DNA of 64,000 bases from an uncultured Rikenellaceae bacterium (GCA_949287525.1 CASEGL010000005.1:1-64000); one strand, 5' to 3'. Positions 16,315-25,730 are shown, counted from the first letter of the stretch. Program-made: numbers and translations. The notes: a model not told the origin generated them from the sequence alone.

Positions 16315-17925
16315 CTAATGTTTGAAGTCGGCGAAGAAGTCGTTGCCCTTGTCGTCCACGATGATGAAGGCGGGGAAGTTCTCCACGTAGATCTTGCGGA
16401 CAGCCTCCATGCCCAGTTCGGGGAAATCGACCACCTCGACACTCTTGATGCTCTCCTTAGCCAGGATGGCTGCCGGACCGCCGATCGAGCCGAGGTAGAA
16501 GCCGCCGTGCTTGCGGCAGGCGTCGGTCACCTCCTGCGAACGGTTGCCCTTGGCCACCATCACCATCGAACCGCCCATGCTCTGGAACAGATCCACGTAG
16601 GGGTCCATTCGGCCGGCTGTCGTCGGGCCGAAGCTGCCCGAAGCCATGCCCTGCGGCGTCTTGGCCGGACCGGCATAGTAGACGGGGTGTTTCTTCATGT
16701 ACTCCGGCATCGGCTTGCCCTCGTCGATCATCTGTTTGATGCGGGCGTGGGCGATGTCGCGCGCCACGATCAGCGTACCCTTGATGTTCAGACGGGTCTT
16801 GATCGGATACTGTGACAGGGTCTTCAGCACCTTGTCCATGCCTTCGTCGAGGTCGATCTCCACGGCGGGTTTCATGATCGGCGCCTCGGCCGGCAGGAAA
16901 CGTTCGGGATGACGCTCCAGTTCCTCGAGGAAAATACCCTCCTCGGTGATCTTGGCCTTGATGTTGCGGTCGGCCGAGCAGCTCACGCCGATGCCCACCG
17001 GACAGGAAGCGGCGTGGCGCGGCATGCGGATCACGCGCACGTCGTGTACGAGGTACTTGCCGCCGAACTGGGCGCCGACACCGCTCTCGCGGCAGATCTT
17101 CAGCACCTTCTCCTCCCACTCCAGATCACGGAAGGCGCGGCCGCCTTCGTTGCCGCTGGTGGGCAGGGCGTCGAAGTAACCGGCCGACGCCTTCTTCACG
17201 GCAGTAAGGTTGGCCTCGGCGGAGGTGCCGCCGATGACAACGGCCAGGTGGTAGGGCGGGCAGGCCGACGTACCCAGATCCTTGATTTTCTCCTTGATGA
17301 ACCTGGTCAGCGAGGCCTCGTTGAGCAGCGCCTTGGTCTGCTGGTAGAGGAAGGTTTTGTTGGCCGAGCCGCCGCCCTTCGTAATGAAGAGGAACTTATA
17401 CTCGTTGCCCTGTTCGGCATAGATGTCTACCTGGGCAGGCAGGTTGTTTCCGCTGTTCTTCTCGTCGGTCATGGTAAAGGGAACGACCATCGAGTAGCGC
17501 AGGTTGCGGTCGCGGTAGGTCTCCCACACGCCCTTCGTAATGGCCTCGGCGTCGTTGGCACCCGTATAGACATCCTCGCCCTTCTTGCAGATGGCGATGG
17601 CCGTACCGGTATCCTGACAGGTCGGCAGCTCGCCCTGAGCTGCCACGACCTGGTTCATCAGCATCGTGTAGGCCACGAACTTGTCGTTGTCGGTTGCCTC
17701 GTCATCCTTCAGGATGTTGGCCAGTTTCTGCAGATGAGCCGGCCGCAGATAGAAGGAGACGTCGGCGAACGCCTCGCGCGAAAGCAGCTCCAGACCGCGC
17801 GGATCAACGCGCAGGATGCGGCGGCCGCAACACTCCTCGACACTCACATACTCCTTGGTGAGCAGTCTGTACTTCGTTTCATCTTTTCCCAGCGGGAACG
17901 GTTCCTGATACTTGAATTCCGACAT
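16315..17925 (-). CDS. Class I (iron-sulfur) fumarate hydratase
   Basis: A 536-residue homodimeric [4Fe-4S] fumarase interconverting fumarate and malate in the reductive or oxidative TCA branch. The three cluster cysteines are visible at 103 (PTCQDTGTA), 222 (SACPPYH) and 316 (GVSCSADR), and the C-terminal beta domain follows ([16 protein letters not shown], then [17 protein letters not shown]). The length matches single-chain FumA/FumB-type enzymes. In anaerobic Bacteroidales this step feeds succinate formation. The cluster is oxygen-labile in this class. Monocistronic, with its own candidate promoter upstream. Confidence 0.96.
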   Translation of the reverse strand: MSEFKYQEPFPLGKDETKYRLLTKEYVSVEECCGRRILRVDPRGLELLSREAFADVSFYLRPAHLQKLANILKDDEATDNDKFVAYTMLMNQVVAAQGELPTCQDTGTAIAICKKGEDVYTGANDAEAITKGVWETYRDRNLRYSMVVPFTMTDEKNSGNNLPAQVDIYAEQGNEYKFLFITKGGGSANKTFLYQQTKALLNEASLTRFIKEKIKDLGTSACPPYHLAVVIGGTSAEANLTAVKKASAGYFDALPTSGNEGGRAFRDLEWEEKVLKICRESGVGAQFGGKYLVHDVRVIRMPRHAASCPVGIGVSCSADRNIKAKITEEGIFLEELERHPERFLPAEAPIMKPAVEIDLDEGMDKVLKTLSQYPIKTRLNIKGTLIVARDIAHARIKQMIDEGKPMPEYMKKHPVYYAGPAKTPQGMASGSFGPTTAGRMDPYVDLFQSMGGSMVMVAKGNRSQEVTDACRKHGGFYLGSIGGPAAILAKESIKSVEVVDFPELGMEAVRKIYVENFPAFIIVDDKGNDFFADFKH

Positions 17926-18016
17926 CGCTTTGTGTTTTTATGGTTTGGCGAAACCCGACCGGACGGGACGGGCAAAAAATCCCCGTCGATCTCTTGTCAG
18001 GCTTCGATGTTTTTGT

Positions 18017-18024
18017 TATCTTTG
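18017..18024 (+). promoter_or_regulatory. Candidate -7 box for the aldolase gene
   Basis: TATCTTTG on the plus strand lies 182 bp upstream of the aldolase ATG, in the divergent intergenic region. The long leader and lack of a -33 TTG make the assignment tentative. Confidence 0.35.
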
Positions 18025-18037
18025 ATGTACTGAACGG

Positions 18038-18045
18038 CAAAATTA
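18038..18045 (-). promoter_or_regulatory. Candidate -7 box for the fumarase gene
   Basis: TAATTTTG on the minus strand fits TAnnTTTG, 113 bp before the fumarase ATG. It lies within 15 bp of a plus-strand -7-like box, so the two divergent promoters would overlap. Confidence 0.4.
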
Positions 18046-18206
18046 GCAATTATTTCAGATAATGTTATCCGAATAACAGCAAAAAAGCGACGATGCCCTC
18101 CCCCGCTCGCCGGTGCGATGTGTCGAAAGGGTTTTCGCCCGTTGCGACGAAACGGAAACAATCGTTTACAAATACATCCACAATCTACCTAAAAACCGAT
18201 TTGATT

Positions 18207-19199
18207 ATGGTATCTTACAAAGACCTCGGACTCGTCAATACCCGGGAGATGTTCGAGAAAGCCATGGCCGGTCACTATGCCATTCCGGCATTCAACTTCA
18301 ACAACATGGAGCAGCTGCAGGCCATCATCCAGGCTTGTGTCGAGAGTGCTTCTCCCGTCATCCTCCAGGTATCGAGCGGCGCCCGCAAATACGCCAACCA
18401 GACGCTGTTGCGCTACATGGCCGAAGGCGCCGTCGCCTACGCCAAAGAGCTGGGTCGCAACATTCCGATCTGCCTGCATCTCGACCACGGAGATACGTTC
18501 GAATTGTGCAAGTCGTGCATCGACATGGGCTTCTCGTCGGTGATGATCGACGGCAGCCACCTGCCCTACGAGGAGAACGTGGCGCTCACCCGCAAAGTCG
18601 TGGAGTACGCCCACCAGTTCGACGTGACGGTCGAGGGCGAACTCGGCGTGCTGGCCGGCATCGAGGATGAGGTCGCAGCCGAACACCACACCTACACGGA
18701 ACCCGATCAGGTGATCGATTTCGTAACCAAGACCGGCGTCGATTCGCTGGCCATTTCGATCGGCACCTCGCACGGAGCCAACAAGTTCCGTCCCGAGCAG
18801 TGTACCCGCAACGCCGAAGGCGTGCTGGTTCCCCCGCCCTTGCGTTTCGACATCCTCGAAGAGGTCGAGAAACGCCTGCCCGGCTTCCCGATCGTGCTGC
18901 ACGGCTCCTCGTCGGTACCGCAGAAGTTCGTGGAGATCATCAACAAGTACGGCGGCGCCGTGAAGGACGCCATCGGCATTCCGGAAGACCAGCTGCGCAA
19001 AGCCTCCAAGAGTGCCGTCTGCAAGATCAACATCGACAGCGACGGCCGTTTGGCCATGACGGCTGCCGTACGCGAAGTGCTGGCCACCAAACCGGCCGAG
19101 TTCGACCCGCGCAAATACCTCGGTCCGGCTCGCGACTGGTTGAAGGAACTCTACAAACACAAATGCGAAAACGTCCTCGGCAGCGCAGGCAAGGCCTAA
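18207..19199 (+). CDS. fba: Class II fructose-bisphosphate aldolase
   Basis: A 330-residue zinc-dependent aldolase cleaving fructose 1,6-bisphosphate to DHAP and glyceraldehyde 3-phosphate in glycolysis and gluconeogenesis. Visible are HLDHGD (Asp93/His94, catalytic and zinc ligand), the GELG segment at about 144-147, His189 in GTSHG, and HGSSS at 232-236 for the second metal-binding His and phosphate contact. The ATG at 18207 starts MVSYKDLGLV, as in Bacteroidetes homologues; a longer frame upstream is unrelated. A strong terminator follows the stop. Confidence 0.96.
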   Translation: MVSYKDLGLVNTREMFEKAMAGHYAIPAFNFNNMEQLQAIIQACVESASPVILQVSSGARKYANQTLLRYMAEGAVAYAKELGRNIPICLHLDHGDTFELCKSCIDMGFSSVMIDGSHLPYEENVALTRKVVEYAHQFDVTVEGELGVLAGIEDEVAAEHHTYTEPDQVIDFVTKTGVDSLAISIGTSHGANKFRPEQCTRNAEGVLVPPPLRFDILEEVEKRLPGFPIVLHGSSSVPQKFVEIINKYGGAVKDAIGIPEDQLRKASKSAVCKINIDSDGRLAMTAAVREVLATKPAEFDPRKYLGPARDWLKELYKHKCENVLGSAGKA

Positions 19200-19220
19200 G
19201 CCGCACGGCGACGCATTCCA

Positions 19221-19262
19221 AAAAAACGTTCCGCAGGATTCGCACCTGCGGAACGTTTTTTT
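19221..19262 (+). terminator. Strong terminator of the aldolase gene
   Basis: A 17-bp perfect stem (19221-19237 with 19245-19261) starts with AAAAAA and ends in TTTTTTT, so it could work in both directions. Confidence 0.92.
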
Positions 19263-19569
19263 ATGCCCGCCGCACCCCGGCACTTCGCCTTCGCCGCCAC
19301 ACTCCGCACGTCACTACACTTCGCTGCACCCACCGCACCGAACGCTTCGCCAACAGCCGGCGGCATGCGCCTAAGCCCTTTCAAGATCCGTATCCGGACG
19401 AAGGCTTGCCGCGCCGTTCAACGCATTCTTGATGGCGTTTGGAGATGCGGAGAAAGGCGGATCGCCCGCCGCCCGGACATGCAGCACAGCCCCCGTACTT
19501 CGCCGCGCCATCGTCGCACAACGCCGCACAACAGCTCCCCTCCTCCGCTGCGACCGCCCCACTCCCTGC
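19263..19569. other. Intergenic stretch with no recognisable gene
   Basis: This GC-rich stretch between two terminators has several short open frames on both strands, but none encodes a recognisable protein, has a plausible start context or resembles its neighbours in codon use. No repeats or RNA signatures were seen. Confidence 0.5.
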
Positions 19570-19602
19570 AAACAAAGACGGAGGAGCTTTGGCTCCTCCG
19601 TC
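19570..19602 (-). terminator. Terminator of the second fimbrillin-like lipoprotein gene
   Basis: An 11-bp perfect stem (19577-19587 with 19592-19602) has a TTTG loop and is followed on the minus strand by TTTGTTTG. It lies about 55 bp past the stop codon at 19658. Confidence 0.75.
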
Positions 19603-19657
19603 ATGCAAATGGAATCTGCGGCACGTCTTGCGAACCGACGTGTTTCCGCATCAGGGA

Positions 19658-21649
19658 TTACTTCCAAACCGGATCGACCTCCGGATTACGGACGAACGGC
19701 TCAACAACAGCCGCATGCCCCTGTTCGCGGGTCCAGACCACGTTGCCATAAACATTGCTGCCGTACGACACATAATCGTCAACGAACGTAATGAAACCGC
19801 AAGCATTGAGGTTCGTCGCCACGCTGTTGGCAAACGTCACCGTGCCGTCCGCATACGTTCCGATGTATTGCCCCGTCGGGTCATACATATCCACGCTCGC
19901 TCCGAACGGATAGAAAGCAACAAATTCAAACGAGGAACCGGCGTCGGCTACCAGCGTTGCCCCTCTGAGAACAAGCTGACCATCCTCAAACCATGCTTCG
20001 ATCGTATCATCCACGCCGTACAGATCAGCCGTCTCACCCATCATGCCGGACACCCGGTACGTGCGGCCGACGGTGGCCTGTTCGACCGTCACCGTCACCG
20101 GCTCGTTGCCCCAGCCCATCAGGTCGTCGTACTGCATCGTCCACATACCGATGAACTGGCGGTACTCGGCCGTATCGTCTCCCTCCTGGAGCGCCAGGGT
20201 CGTAAACGGATAACGGTAGAGCTGACTGTTTCCATTGGGACTCTCAAACAACAGCAACAACTCATATTCCGTCTCAGGCAGCAAATCGTCGAACACATAA
20301 ACGAACGTCTCCCCATCCAGTTCATGGCCATCAGGATCATTTATCATCAACTGCGTCAGCACCTCGCTATCGGTAAGCTCACCCCATATCGGCCCCATGC
20401 CGAGCATGATGTGATATCGCGTCGCACCGGTTACCGTCGAGGTCCAGGAAAAAAACGTATCGCCTACGGTCCACTCCGGATCAAATGTGATCGACGGATC
20501 GACCGGCATTTCCGGCGTCGTGTAGTCCAAACGCGACACTGTGCCTACCAACTCACCGTTCAGTAGCGCACCGGCCAGGAAACACTGCGGGGTACCGGCT
20601 TCTGTCGCCCACTTCAAAACTTTCATATTATTCTCAAAGACAATCACTTGTCCAGTAGCAGTCAAAATGGCATCCAAGTCGATGCCGGCAGCCAGATTCG
20701 CGTCCACGTCTTCCTGCGACAAGAAACAGGCCAGAAAATCGGTCGCTACAACATCACCGACCAGTTCGTAGTTCACACAAGTCGTTTTCCAATCGCTTTG
20801 TGCCGTGTCGATCGTCATGTTCACCGTCACCGTCTCGGCTGCCGCCTGTTCAAAGACAAGACCTTCGACCGGCGTAATGGCAGCACGCTCGACCTGCACA
20901 GGATCCGTCGCCGTCTTCACGACTACCGCCCCCGACGCATCGGTCATCGTCACGGTCAGCGCCTCGTACATGCCGGCCGGAACCACGAAATAGAGCGAAA
21001 GGGGTTCGGAGGACAACGTCTCGTTGATTCCGGTCATTGTCACTCCCTGATCCGAAGCGACCACCTCAACGGTCTCCTCCGTCCACATCGGCACCAGGAG
21101 CGTGCCGGACATCGCCTGGCTGGACGACAGCGTTACTGACGCCAGCGTCCCCTCGCCGGTAATCCGCAGTTCCAAGATACCGCACATATGGCGGAAATTG
21201 AGCTGCGAAAAATCGCCGGAGGCGTAAGCCACCATCGGATTGAGTTTGTCGTCAAACGTACCGGGTACATAATGCTGTTCTCTGGGCAGCTGCACCCGCT
21301 GCTGCCAGCCATTGTCGGTACCCGCACAGAGTTCGGCCGGATAGATGGCACAGAACACTTCCCCTGCAGGCAGGTAACCTTCAAACGACGCTGTCGCAGA
21401 ACCTGCGCCGTCAATCAGCGCAAACGACTGAGATTCACCGCCGTCACCGAACAGATAAAAAGTATCATCAGCACTCCACAACACGGAATCATCGCTGCCC
21501 AACGAGGTGCGGGTCTGCCCGGCTACGGCTGTCAGGGTAACTTTTTCGCGCGGCGGAGCAACCTCCTCCTGCTTCTGACAGGCTGCCAACAGCAAAGCGC
21601 CTGCAACGGGAAGTCCGATCCGCCACATCATACAGTAGAATTTTCTCAT
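19658..21649 (-). CDS. Large fimbrillin-like lipoprotein
   Basis: A 663-residue lipoprotein with lipobox LLAAC (Cys24), starting MRKFYCMMWRIG. The N-terminal region (about 35-290) has the Bacteroidales fimbrillin-like pattern: a TRTSLGSDDSVLWSADD segment, then a FCAIYPAEL strand and a NFRHMCGILELRITG strand. The C-terminal half (about 300-663) is beta-rich and Asp/Thr-rich, with an Ig-like stretch (about 400-510), but I do not recognise a named domain there. It is probably surface-exposed. It shares its N-terminal pattern with the lipoprotein at 7596-9962 but lacks GLUG repeats. No secretion or anchor genes adjoin it. Confidence 0.7.
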   Translation of the reverse strand: MRKFYCMMWRIGLPVAGALLLAACQKQEEVAPPREKVTLTAVAGQTRTSLGSDDSVLWSADDTFYLFGDGGESQSFALIDGAGSATASFEGYLPAGEVFCAIYPAELCAGTDNGWQQRVQLPREQHYVPGTFDDKLNPMVAYASGDFSQLNFRHMCGILELRITGEGTLASVTLSSSQAMSGTLLVPMWTEETVEVVASDQGVTMTGINETLSSEPLSLYFVVPAGMYEALTVTMTDASGAVVVKTATDPVQVERAAITPVEGLVFEQAAAETVTVNMTIDTAQSDWKTTCVNYELVGDVVATDFLACFLSQEDVDANLAAGIDLDAILTATGQVIVFENNMKVLKWATEAGTPQCFLAGALLNGELVGTVSRLDYTTPEMPVDPSITFDPEWTVGDTFFSWTSTVTGATRYHIMLGMGPIWGELTDSEVLTQLMINDPDGHELDGETFVYVFDDLLPETEYELLLLFESPNGNSQLYRYPFTTLALQEGDDTAEYRQFIGMWTMQYDDLMGWGNEPVTVTVEQATVGRTYRVSGMMGETADLYGVDDTIEAWFEDGQLVLRGATLVADAGSSFEFVAFYPFGASVDMYDPTGQYIGTYADGTVTFANSVATNLNACGFITFVDDYVSYGSNVYGNVVWTREQGHAAVVEPFVRNPEVDPVWK

Positions 21650-21852
21650 TGTCTCATCGGTTTGAATTAAACATGCAAAGGCGTTCCACGCCTTCAGGCA
21701 CAATATACATATATTTTATATAACACACAATAATTACATATAAATAAAACAATAAACACCAAAATGGAGCAACCGACGCACCGCAACTTCCGCGCGCGGG
21801 AAAGAATCTGCGCCGAAACGGCCGAAACGCGCCAAGACAAGGTTTTTATCGC

Positions 21853-21860
21853 TATCTTTG
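21853..21860 (+). promoter_or_regulatory. -7 box for nusB
   Basis: TATCTTTG is an exact TAnnTTTG match 27 bp before the nusB ATG. No TTG lies at the -33 position. Confidence 0.55.
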
Positions 21861-21887
21861 CAGGCCGAATCAAAATCAGAAACAGCT

Positions 21888-22829
21888 ATGTTCAGCCGCA
21901 GGTTCTTACGCATCAAAGTCATCAAGGCACTCTATGCCCACTTCAAATCCGAGAGCGATTCACTGGTCGCCTCCGAGAAAAACCTGATCAGCAGCATCGA
22001 CAAGTCGTATGATCTCTACTTCCAGATGCTCCGCCTGATCGTCGATGTGCGCAACTATGCGTCCGAGCGGATCGAACTGGCCCGCAACAAGAAACTGCCC
22101 ACCTACGCCGACCTGCACCCGAACCTGCGGTTTGTCGAGAACGCCGTCATCGACCAGATCGAGCGAAGCGAAGGGCTGAACGCCAAACTCAGCAAACAGG
22201 GGCTGGGCTGGTCACAGTATCCGGAACTCATCAAACACCTCTACGGTCTGATGATCGAAAGCGAATACTACAAACGCTACATGGCGGCGCCGGCCACCAC
22301 ATACAATGCCGACCGCACGCTGGTGTCCGACTTCTTCATCGAGACGGCTCAGAACAACGACATGCTCGAAACGGTTGTCGAGGAGCAGTCGATCCAATGG
22401 TGCGACGACGTAAACTTCGCCTTGATCATGGTGGTCCGGACCCTCGAAGGCTGCCGTCCCGACGACAACGACCTGCCCCTGCGCCGCGAATACAAAAGCG
22501 AGGACGACCTCGCCTTCACCAAGGAGCTGTTCCGCAAAACGGTGATGCACTTCTCCGAATACCAGGAATATATCGAAAAGTTCATCACCAACTGGGACGT
22601 GGAACGCATCGCTTTTCTCGACAACGTGATTCTGGCCTGCGCCATCGCCGAGCTGACCGGCTTCGAGTCGATTCCGGTGAAGGTGACAATGGACGAATAC
22701 ATCGAACTGGCCAAATATTACAGCACCCCTGGCAGCAGCCTCTTCATCAACGGCGTGCTGGACAAGATCGTGGAAGCACTGCGCGCCGAAGGCCGCATCA
22801 ACAAGAGCGGCCGCGGACTGCTCGAATAA
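21888..22829 (+). CDS. nusB: Transcription antitermination factor NusB (long Bacteroidetes form)
   Basis: A 313-residue protein, about twice the length of E. coli NusB. The C-terminal third (about 190-305) is the classical all-helical NusB domain, with YIEKFITNWDVERIAFLDNVILACAIAEL and the closing PGSSLFINGVLDKI motif. The N-terminal part begins MFSRRFLRIKVIKALYAHF, as is usual for Bacteroidetes NusB. It binds boxA RNA with S10 during rRNA transcription. It heads a nusB-DUF1573-yajC run typical of the phylum, although yajC has its own promoter. Confidence 0.92.
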   Translation: MFSRRFLRIKVIKALYAHFKSESDSLVASEKNLISSIDKSYDLYFQMLRLIVDVRNYASERIELARNKKLPTYADLHPNLRFVENAVIDQIERSEGLNAKLSKQGLGWSQYPELIKHLYGLMIESEYYKRYMAAPATTYNADRTLVSDFFIETAQNNDMLETVVEEQSIQWCDDVNFALIMVVRTLEGCRPDDNDLPLRREYKSEDDLAFTKELFRKTVMHFSEYQEYIEKFITNWDVERIAFLDNVILACAIAELTGFESIPVKVTMDEYIELAKYYSTPGSSLFINGVLDKIVEALRAEGRINKSGRGLLE

Positions 22830-22848
22830 CCGGTCCAACACCCCGCTC

Positions 22849-23283
22849 ATGATCTCCGCACCGCGTCGCCTCCTCGGACTGCTCCTGCTGCTCGGCTTGG
22901 CCGGCTGCGGTTTCGCATGCCGCCCGAAAGCCACCCCCACCCGTCTGCGCGGTGAGGTGCTGGCCATCTCCGACGAAACGCTCCGCAAGGGCGTTGCCGA
23001 CACCTTCCGCTTCGGCACGCTCCGCCACGGCGAACGGGTGGTGCGCGACTTCATCGTCAAGAATACGGGCAGCCGCCCCTTCGTCATCGCCGACGTCGAT
23101 TCGGACTGCGGCTGCATCGCCACCGAATGTGCAGGCATTCCCCTGCAGGCAGGCGACTCGACCGCCCTGAGCGTGTCGTTCGACTCGCGCGGCTACTACG
23201 GCTACATTCTGAAGGAGGTGCGGATCCTCACCTCGCTCGACACACGGCCGCTGGTCTTTTTCCTGGAGGCCGAAGTCAGATAA
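22849..23283 (+). CDS. DUF1573 lipoprotein
   Basis: A 144-residue lipoprotein with lipobox GLAGC (Cys20). The mature part is one immunoglobulin-like DUF1573 domain with the family's HGERVVRDFIVKNTGSRP strand pair and the DSDCGCIATEC motif, where three cysteines cluster at about residues 87-95. The function is unknown. It sits 19 bp after nusB and before yajC, its usual place in Bacteroidetes. Confidence 0.88.
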   Translation: MISAPRRLLGLLLLLGLAGCGFACRPKATPTRLRGEVLAISDETLRKGVADTFRFGTLRHGERVVRDFIVKNTGSRPFVIADVDSDCGCIATECAGIPLQAGDSTALSVSFDSRGYYGYILKEVRILTSLDTRPLVFFLEAEVR

Positions 23284-23301
23284 CAAAAAACGGGGCGGCA
23301 C

Positions 23302-23331
23302 TTGGAATTCCGCATAAAAAAAGTATATTTG
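23302..23331 (+). promoter_or_regulatory. Bacteroidetes promoter for yajC
   Basis: A TTG (-33) at 23302-23304 and TATATTTG (-7) at 23324-23331 are separated by exactly 19 bp. The yajC ATG follows 32 bp later. One of the clearest promoters in the window. Confidence 0.8.
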
Positions 23332-23363
23332 CAAGTCTCAACACCAAAATTTTGATCACGACA

Positions 23364-23690
23364 ATGAACTTTTTAAGCATGAATTATCTCGCAGCTGCAC
23401 CGCAGGCTCAAGGCGGCAGCCTCAGTTTTATCCTCATGATGGTACTGATCTTCGTGGTGATGTACTTCTTCATGATCCGTCCGCAGCAGAAGCGTCAGAA
23501 AGAGCTGAACAACTTCCGCAACTCGCTGGAGGCAGGCCAGAAGGTCATCACCGCCGGCGGCATCTACGGCAAAATCAAAGAAGTGAAGGAAACCTACGTG
23601 CTGCTCGAAATCGACAACAACGTACACATCCGCGTCGACAAGAGCATGATCATGAAGGATCCGGGCGAACTGCAGCAGCCGCAGAAATAA
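23364..23690 (+). CDS. yajC: Sec translocon accessory subunit YajC
   Basis: A 108-residue inner-membrane protein with one N-terminal membrane helix (about 20-38) followed by the highly conserved MIRPQQKRQKE motif and a small cytoplasmic beta domain (AGQKVITAGGIYGKI). YajC associates with SecDF and the SecYEG channel. The start used gives MNFLSMNYL; a second ATG seven codons in (MNYLAAAP) is possible. A terminator follows after 23 bp. Confidence 0.95.
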   Translation: MNFLSMNYLAAAPQAQGGSLSFILMMVLIFVVMYFFMIRPQQKRQKELNNFRNSLEAGQKVITAGGIYGKIKEVKETYVLLEIDNNVHIRVDKSMIMKDPGELQQPQK

Positions 23691-23713
23691 ACCTCGCTCC
23701 GCGACGTTCCTAC

Positions 23714-23755
23714 AAACAGGACACACCCCATGGTCGTGTCCTGTTTGCTTTTTAC
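23714..23755 (+). terminator. Terminator of yajC
   Basis: An 11-bp perfect stem (23714-23724 with 23736-23746) is followed by GCTTTTTAC on the plus strand. Confidence 0.85.
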
Positions 23756-23857
23756 ACTCCGCCGCAACTGCCTGCTGACGGCTGGGGCTTGCCGCCGGAC
23801 GGAGGAAACACCGGACGCAAACCGTGCGGCGGGCGGGCAACCGAACGCGATTTTTCC

Positions 23858-23865
23858 TACCTTTG
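23858..23865 (+). promoter_or_regulatory. -7 box for the sirtuin gene
   Basis: TACCTTTG matches TAnnTTTG, 58 bp before the ATG at 23924. No -33 TTG is visible. Confidence 0.5.
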
Positions 23866-23923
23866 TAAGATGGTACGGCTCCATCCGGCCGTGCGTCATT
23901 TCCCTTTTATCCGCACAAACATC

Positions 23924-24625
23924 ATGAGCAAAAAGAAACTGGTCGTCTTCACCGGAGCCGGCGTCAGCGCCGACAGCGGCATCGCCACCTTCCGCGATGC
24001 GGACGGTCTGTGGGCCAAATACCGGATCGAAGATGTCTGCACACCGGAAGCGCTGGAACGCAACCGCGCCCTGGTAATCGAATTCTACAACAAACGGCGC
24101 AAAGAGCTGCTCGAAACCCGTCCCAATGCCGGACACTACGCCATCGCCTCCCTTGAGGAGTATTTCGACGTGGAGGTCATCACCCAGAACATCGACGACC
24201 TGCACGAACGCGCCGGCAGCCACCGCGTCACCCACCTGCACGGCGAACTGCGCAAACTCCGCAGCTCGGTAAACGAAACCCTCACCTTCCCGATCGAAGG
24301 GTGGGAGCAGAAACTCGACGAGCGCGCTCCGGACGGTTCGCTGGCACGCCCCTTCGTGGTCTTCTTCGGCGAGGCGGTGCCGATGTTCGAGGAGGCCGCC
24401 CGCATCGCCTCGCGCGCCGACCTGATGATCGTGGCCGGCACCTCGCTGGCCGTCTATCCGGCCGCCTCACTGGTGCGTTACGTGTCGCCGCAGACGCCGA
24501 TCTACCTGGTGGATCCGGGCAACCCCGACACGCACGGCATCGGTAACCTGCGCCAGCACATCCGGAAGAACGGAGCCGAAGGCCTGCCGCTGCTGGCCGA
24601 ACAGCTGAGACGGCTGGCCGACTGA
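23924..24625 (+). CDS. Sirtuin-family NAD-dependent protein deacylase lacking zinc cysteines
   Basis: A 233-residue Sir2-family enzyme that would remove acyl groups from lysines using NAD. NAD-binding motifs GAGVS (11-15), TFRD (22-25) and TQNIDDLHERAG (88-98), and the catalytic His106 in HLHG, are all present. The four zinc-binding cysteines usual in sirtuins are missing: the only Cys is at 39, and the stretch where the zinc ribbon should be (110-140) has none. Tyr55 and Arg58 fit the YxxR pattern that in CobB and SIRT5 favours succinyl or malonyl lysine. The ATG at 23924 (MSKKKLVVFTGAG) is preferred to the longer open frame. It appears to be transcribed alone. Confidence 0.88.
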   Translation: MSKKKLVVFTGAGVSADSGIATFRDADGLWAKYRIEDVCTPEALERNRALVIEFYNKRRKELLETRPNAGHYAIASLEEYFDVEVITQNIDDLHERAGSHRVTHLHGELRKLRSSVNETLTFPIEGWEQKLDERAPDGSLARPFVVFFGEAVPMFEEAARIASRADLMIVAGTSLAVYPAASLVRYVSPQTPIYLVDPGNPDTHGIGNLRQHIRKNGAEGLPLLAEQLRRLAD

Positions 24626-24697
24626 CCGCCTTCCCGCATGCCGGAACTACAAACCGGAGCCAACCGGAGCGAATAACCTCCTGTTTGTAAGTAACTA

Positions 24698-24728
24698 TTT
24701 GTTTTTTGAGACCTTTTCGTTACTTTTG
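24698..24728 (+). promoter_or_regulatory. Bacteroidetes promoter for carbamate kinase
   Basis: TTTG (-33) at 24698-24701 and TACTTTTG (-7) at 24721-24728 are separated by exactly 19 bp. The coding region starts 63 bp later. Confidence 0.8.
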
Positions 24729-24791
24729 CGTGCGCCGGAGCCGAACAGGATCCGGTACTAACTTACAGATAATACACCTCAGATAGAATCC

Positions 24792-25730
24792 ATGACGAAA
24801 CTTGCAGTAGTCGCCCTGGGCGGCAATGCCTTGTTACGCAGCGGCCAAAAAGGCACCTATACCGAACAGTTGCAAAACGTACAGGAAACCTGTAATGCGT
24901 TGATGCAGCTCATTTCGCAGAACTACAACCTCGTGATCGGTCACGGCAACGGCCCGCAGGTGGGCAACGTACTGCTGCAGCACGACGCGGGTCACAAAAC
25001 ATACGCACTGGAAGTCATGCCTATGGACTTCTGCGTCGCCGAGACGCAGGGTTCGATCGGCTACATGATCGAGCAGACGCTCCGCAACTGTCTGGCCGCA
25101 GCATCCAACAAGCGCAATGTCATCACGATGGTGACCGAAGTCGTCGTGGACCGCAACGACGAACGTTTCGCCAACCCGACCAAACCGATCGGCCCCTACT
25201 ATACCAAAGAGCAGGCCGACATTTTTGCAGCGACCGACGGCTCGATCTACCGCGAAGACCCGAAAGGCAACGGCTGGCGCAAGGTGGTCGCTTCGCCCGT
25301 ACCGCTGGAGATCATCAACGTCGATATCGTGAAACGGCTGGCTGCCGAGGGCAACATCGTCATCACGGCCGGAGGCGGCGGCATTCCCGTCTATCGCGAC
25401 GGCCAGAACCTGGTCGGCGTGGAAGCCGTTATCGACAAGGACCTCGCCTCGGCCCTGACGGCCGTGACGATCGGCGCAGACGAGTTCTACATCCTGACCG
25501 ACGTACCCAAAGTCTATGTCAATTTCCGCAAGCCCGACGAAAAGGCACTGGACGTGATTACCGTGGCCGAAGCGGAGCGCTACATCGCCGAGAAACAGTT
25601 CTCGGAAGGCTCGATGCTCCCGAAGGTGAAAGCGGCACTGTTCTTCGTGCGCAACGGAGGCAAGGAATGCGTCATTACCGATGCCACGCAGCTGGGCAAA
25701 CCGGGTTGCGGCACACGCATCATTCCGTAA
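24792..25730 (+). CDS. arcC: Carbamate kinase
   Basis: A 312-residue amino-acid kinase-fold enzyme catalysing ADP + carbamoyl phosphate <-> ATP + carbamate + NH3. Family motifs are VALGGNALL (7-15), GHGNGPQVG (50-58), AGGGGIPV (about 193-200), VIDKDLAS and the C-terminal LPKVKAAL. The length is standard. In arginine or agmatine fermentation it makes ATP from carbamoyl phosphate, but no arginine deiminase or ornithine carbamoyltransferase gene lies nearby; it stands alone between its own promoter and terminator. Confidence 0.96.
   Translation: MTKLAVVALGGNALLRSGQKGTYTEQLQNVQETCNALMQLISQNYNLVIGHGNGPQVGNVLLQHDAGHKTYALEVMPMDFCVAETQGSIGYMIEQTLRNCLAAASNKRNVITMVTEVVVDRNDERFANPTKPIGPYYTKEQADIFAATDGSIYREDPKGNGWRKVVASPVPLEIINVDIVKRLAAEGNIVITAGGGGIPVYRDGQNLVGVEAVIDKDLASALTAVTIGADEFYILTDVPKVYVNFRKPDEKALDVITVAEAERYIAEKQFSEGSMLPKVKAALFFVRNGGKECVITDATQLGKPGCGTRIIP

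Noticed and set aside
19263-19751. Open frames of 60-160 codons in the gap after the aldolase gene
   Set aside because: They are Ala/Pro/Arg-rich, overlap one another in several frames, run into a terminator or into the lipoprotein gene, and have no recognisable domain.
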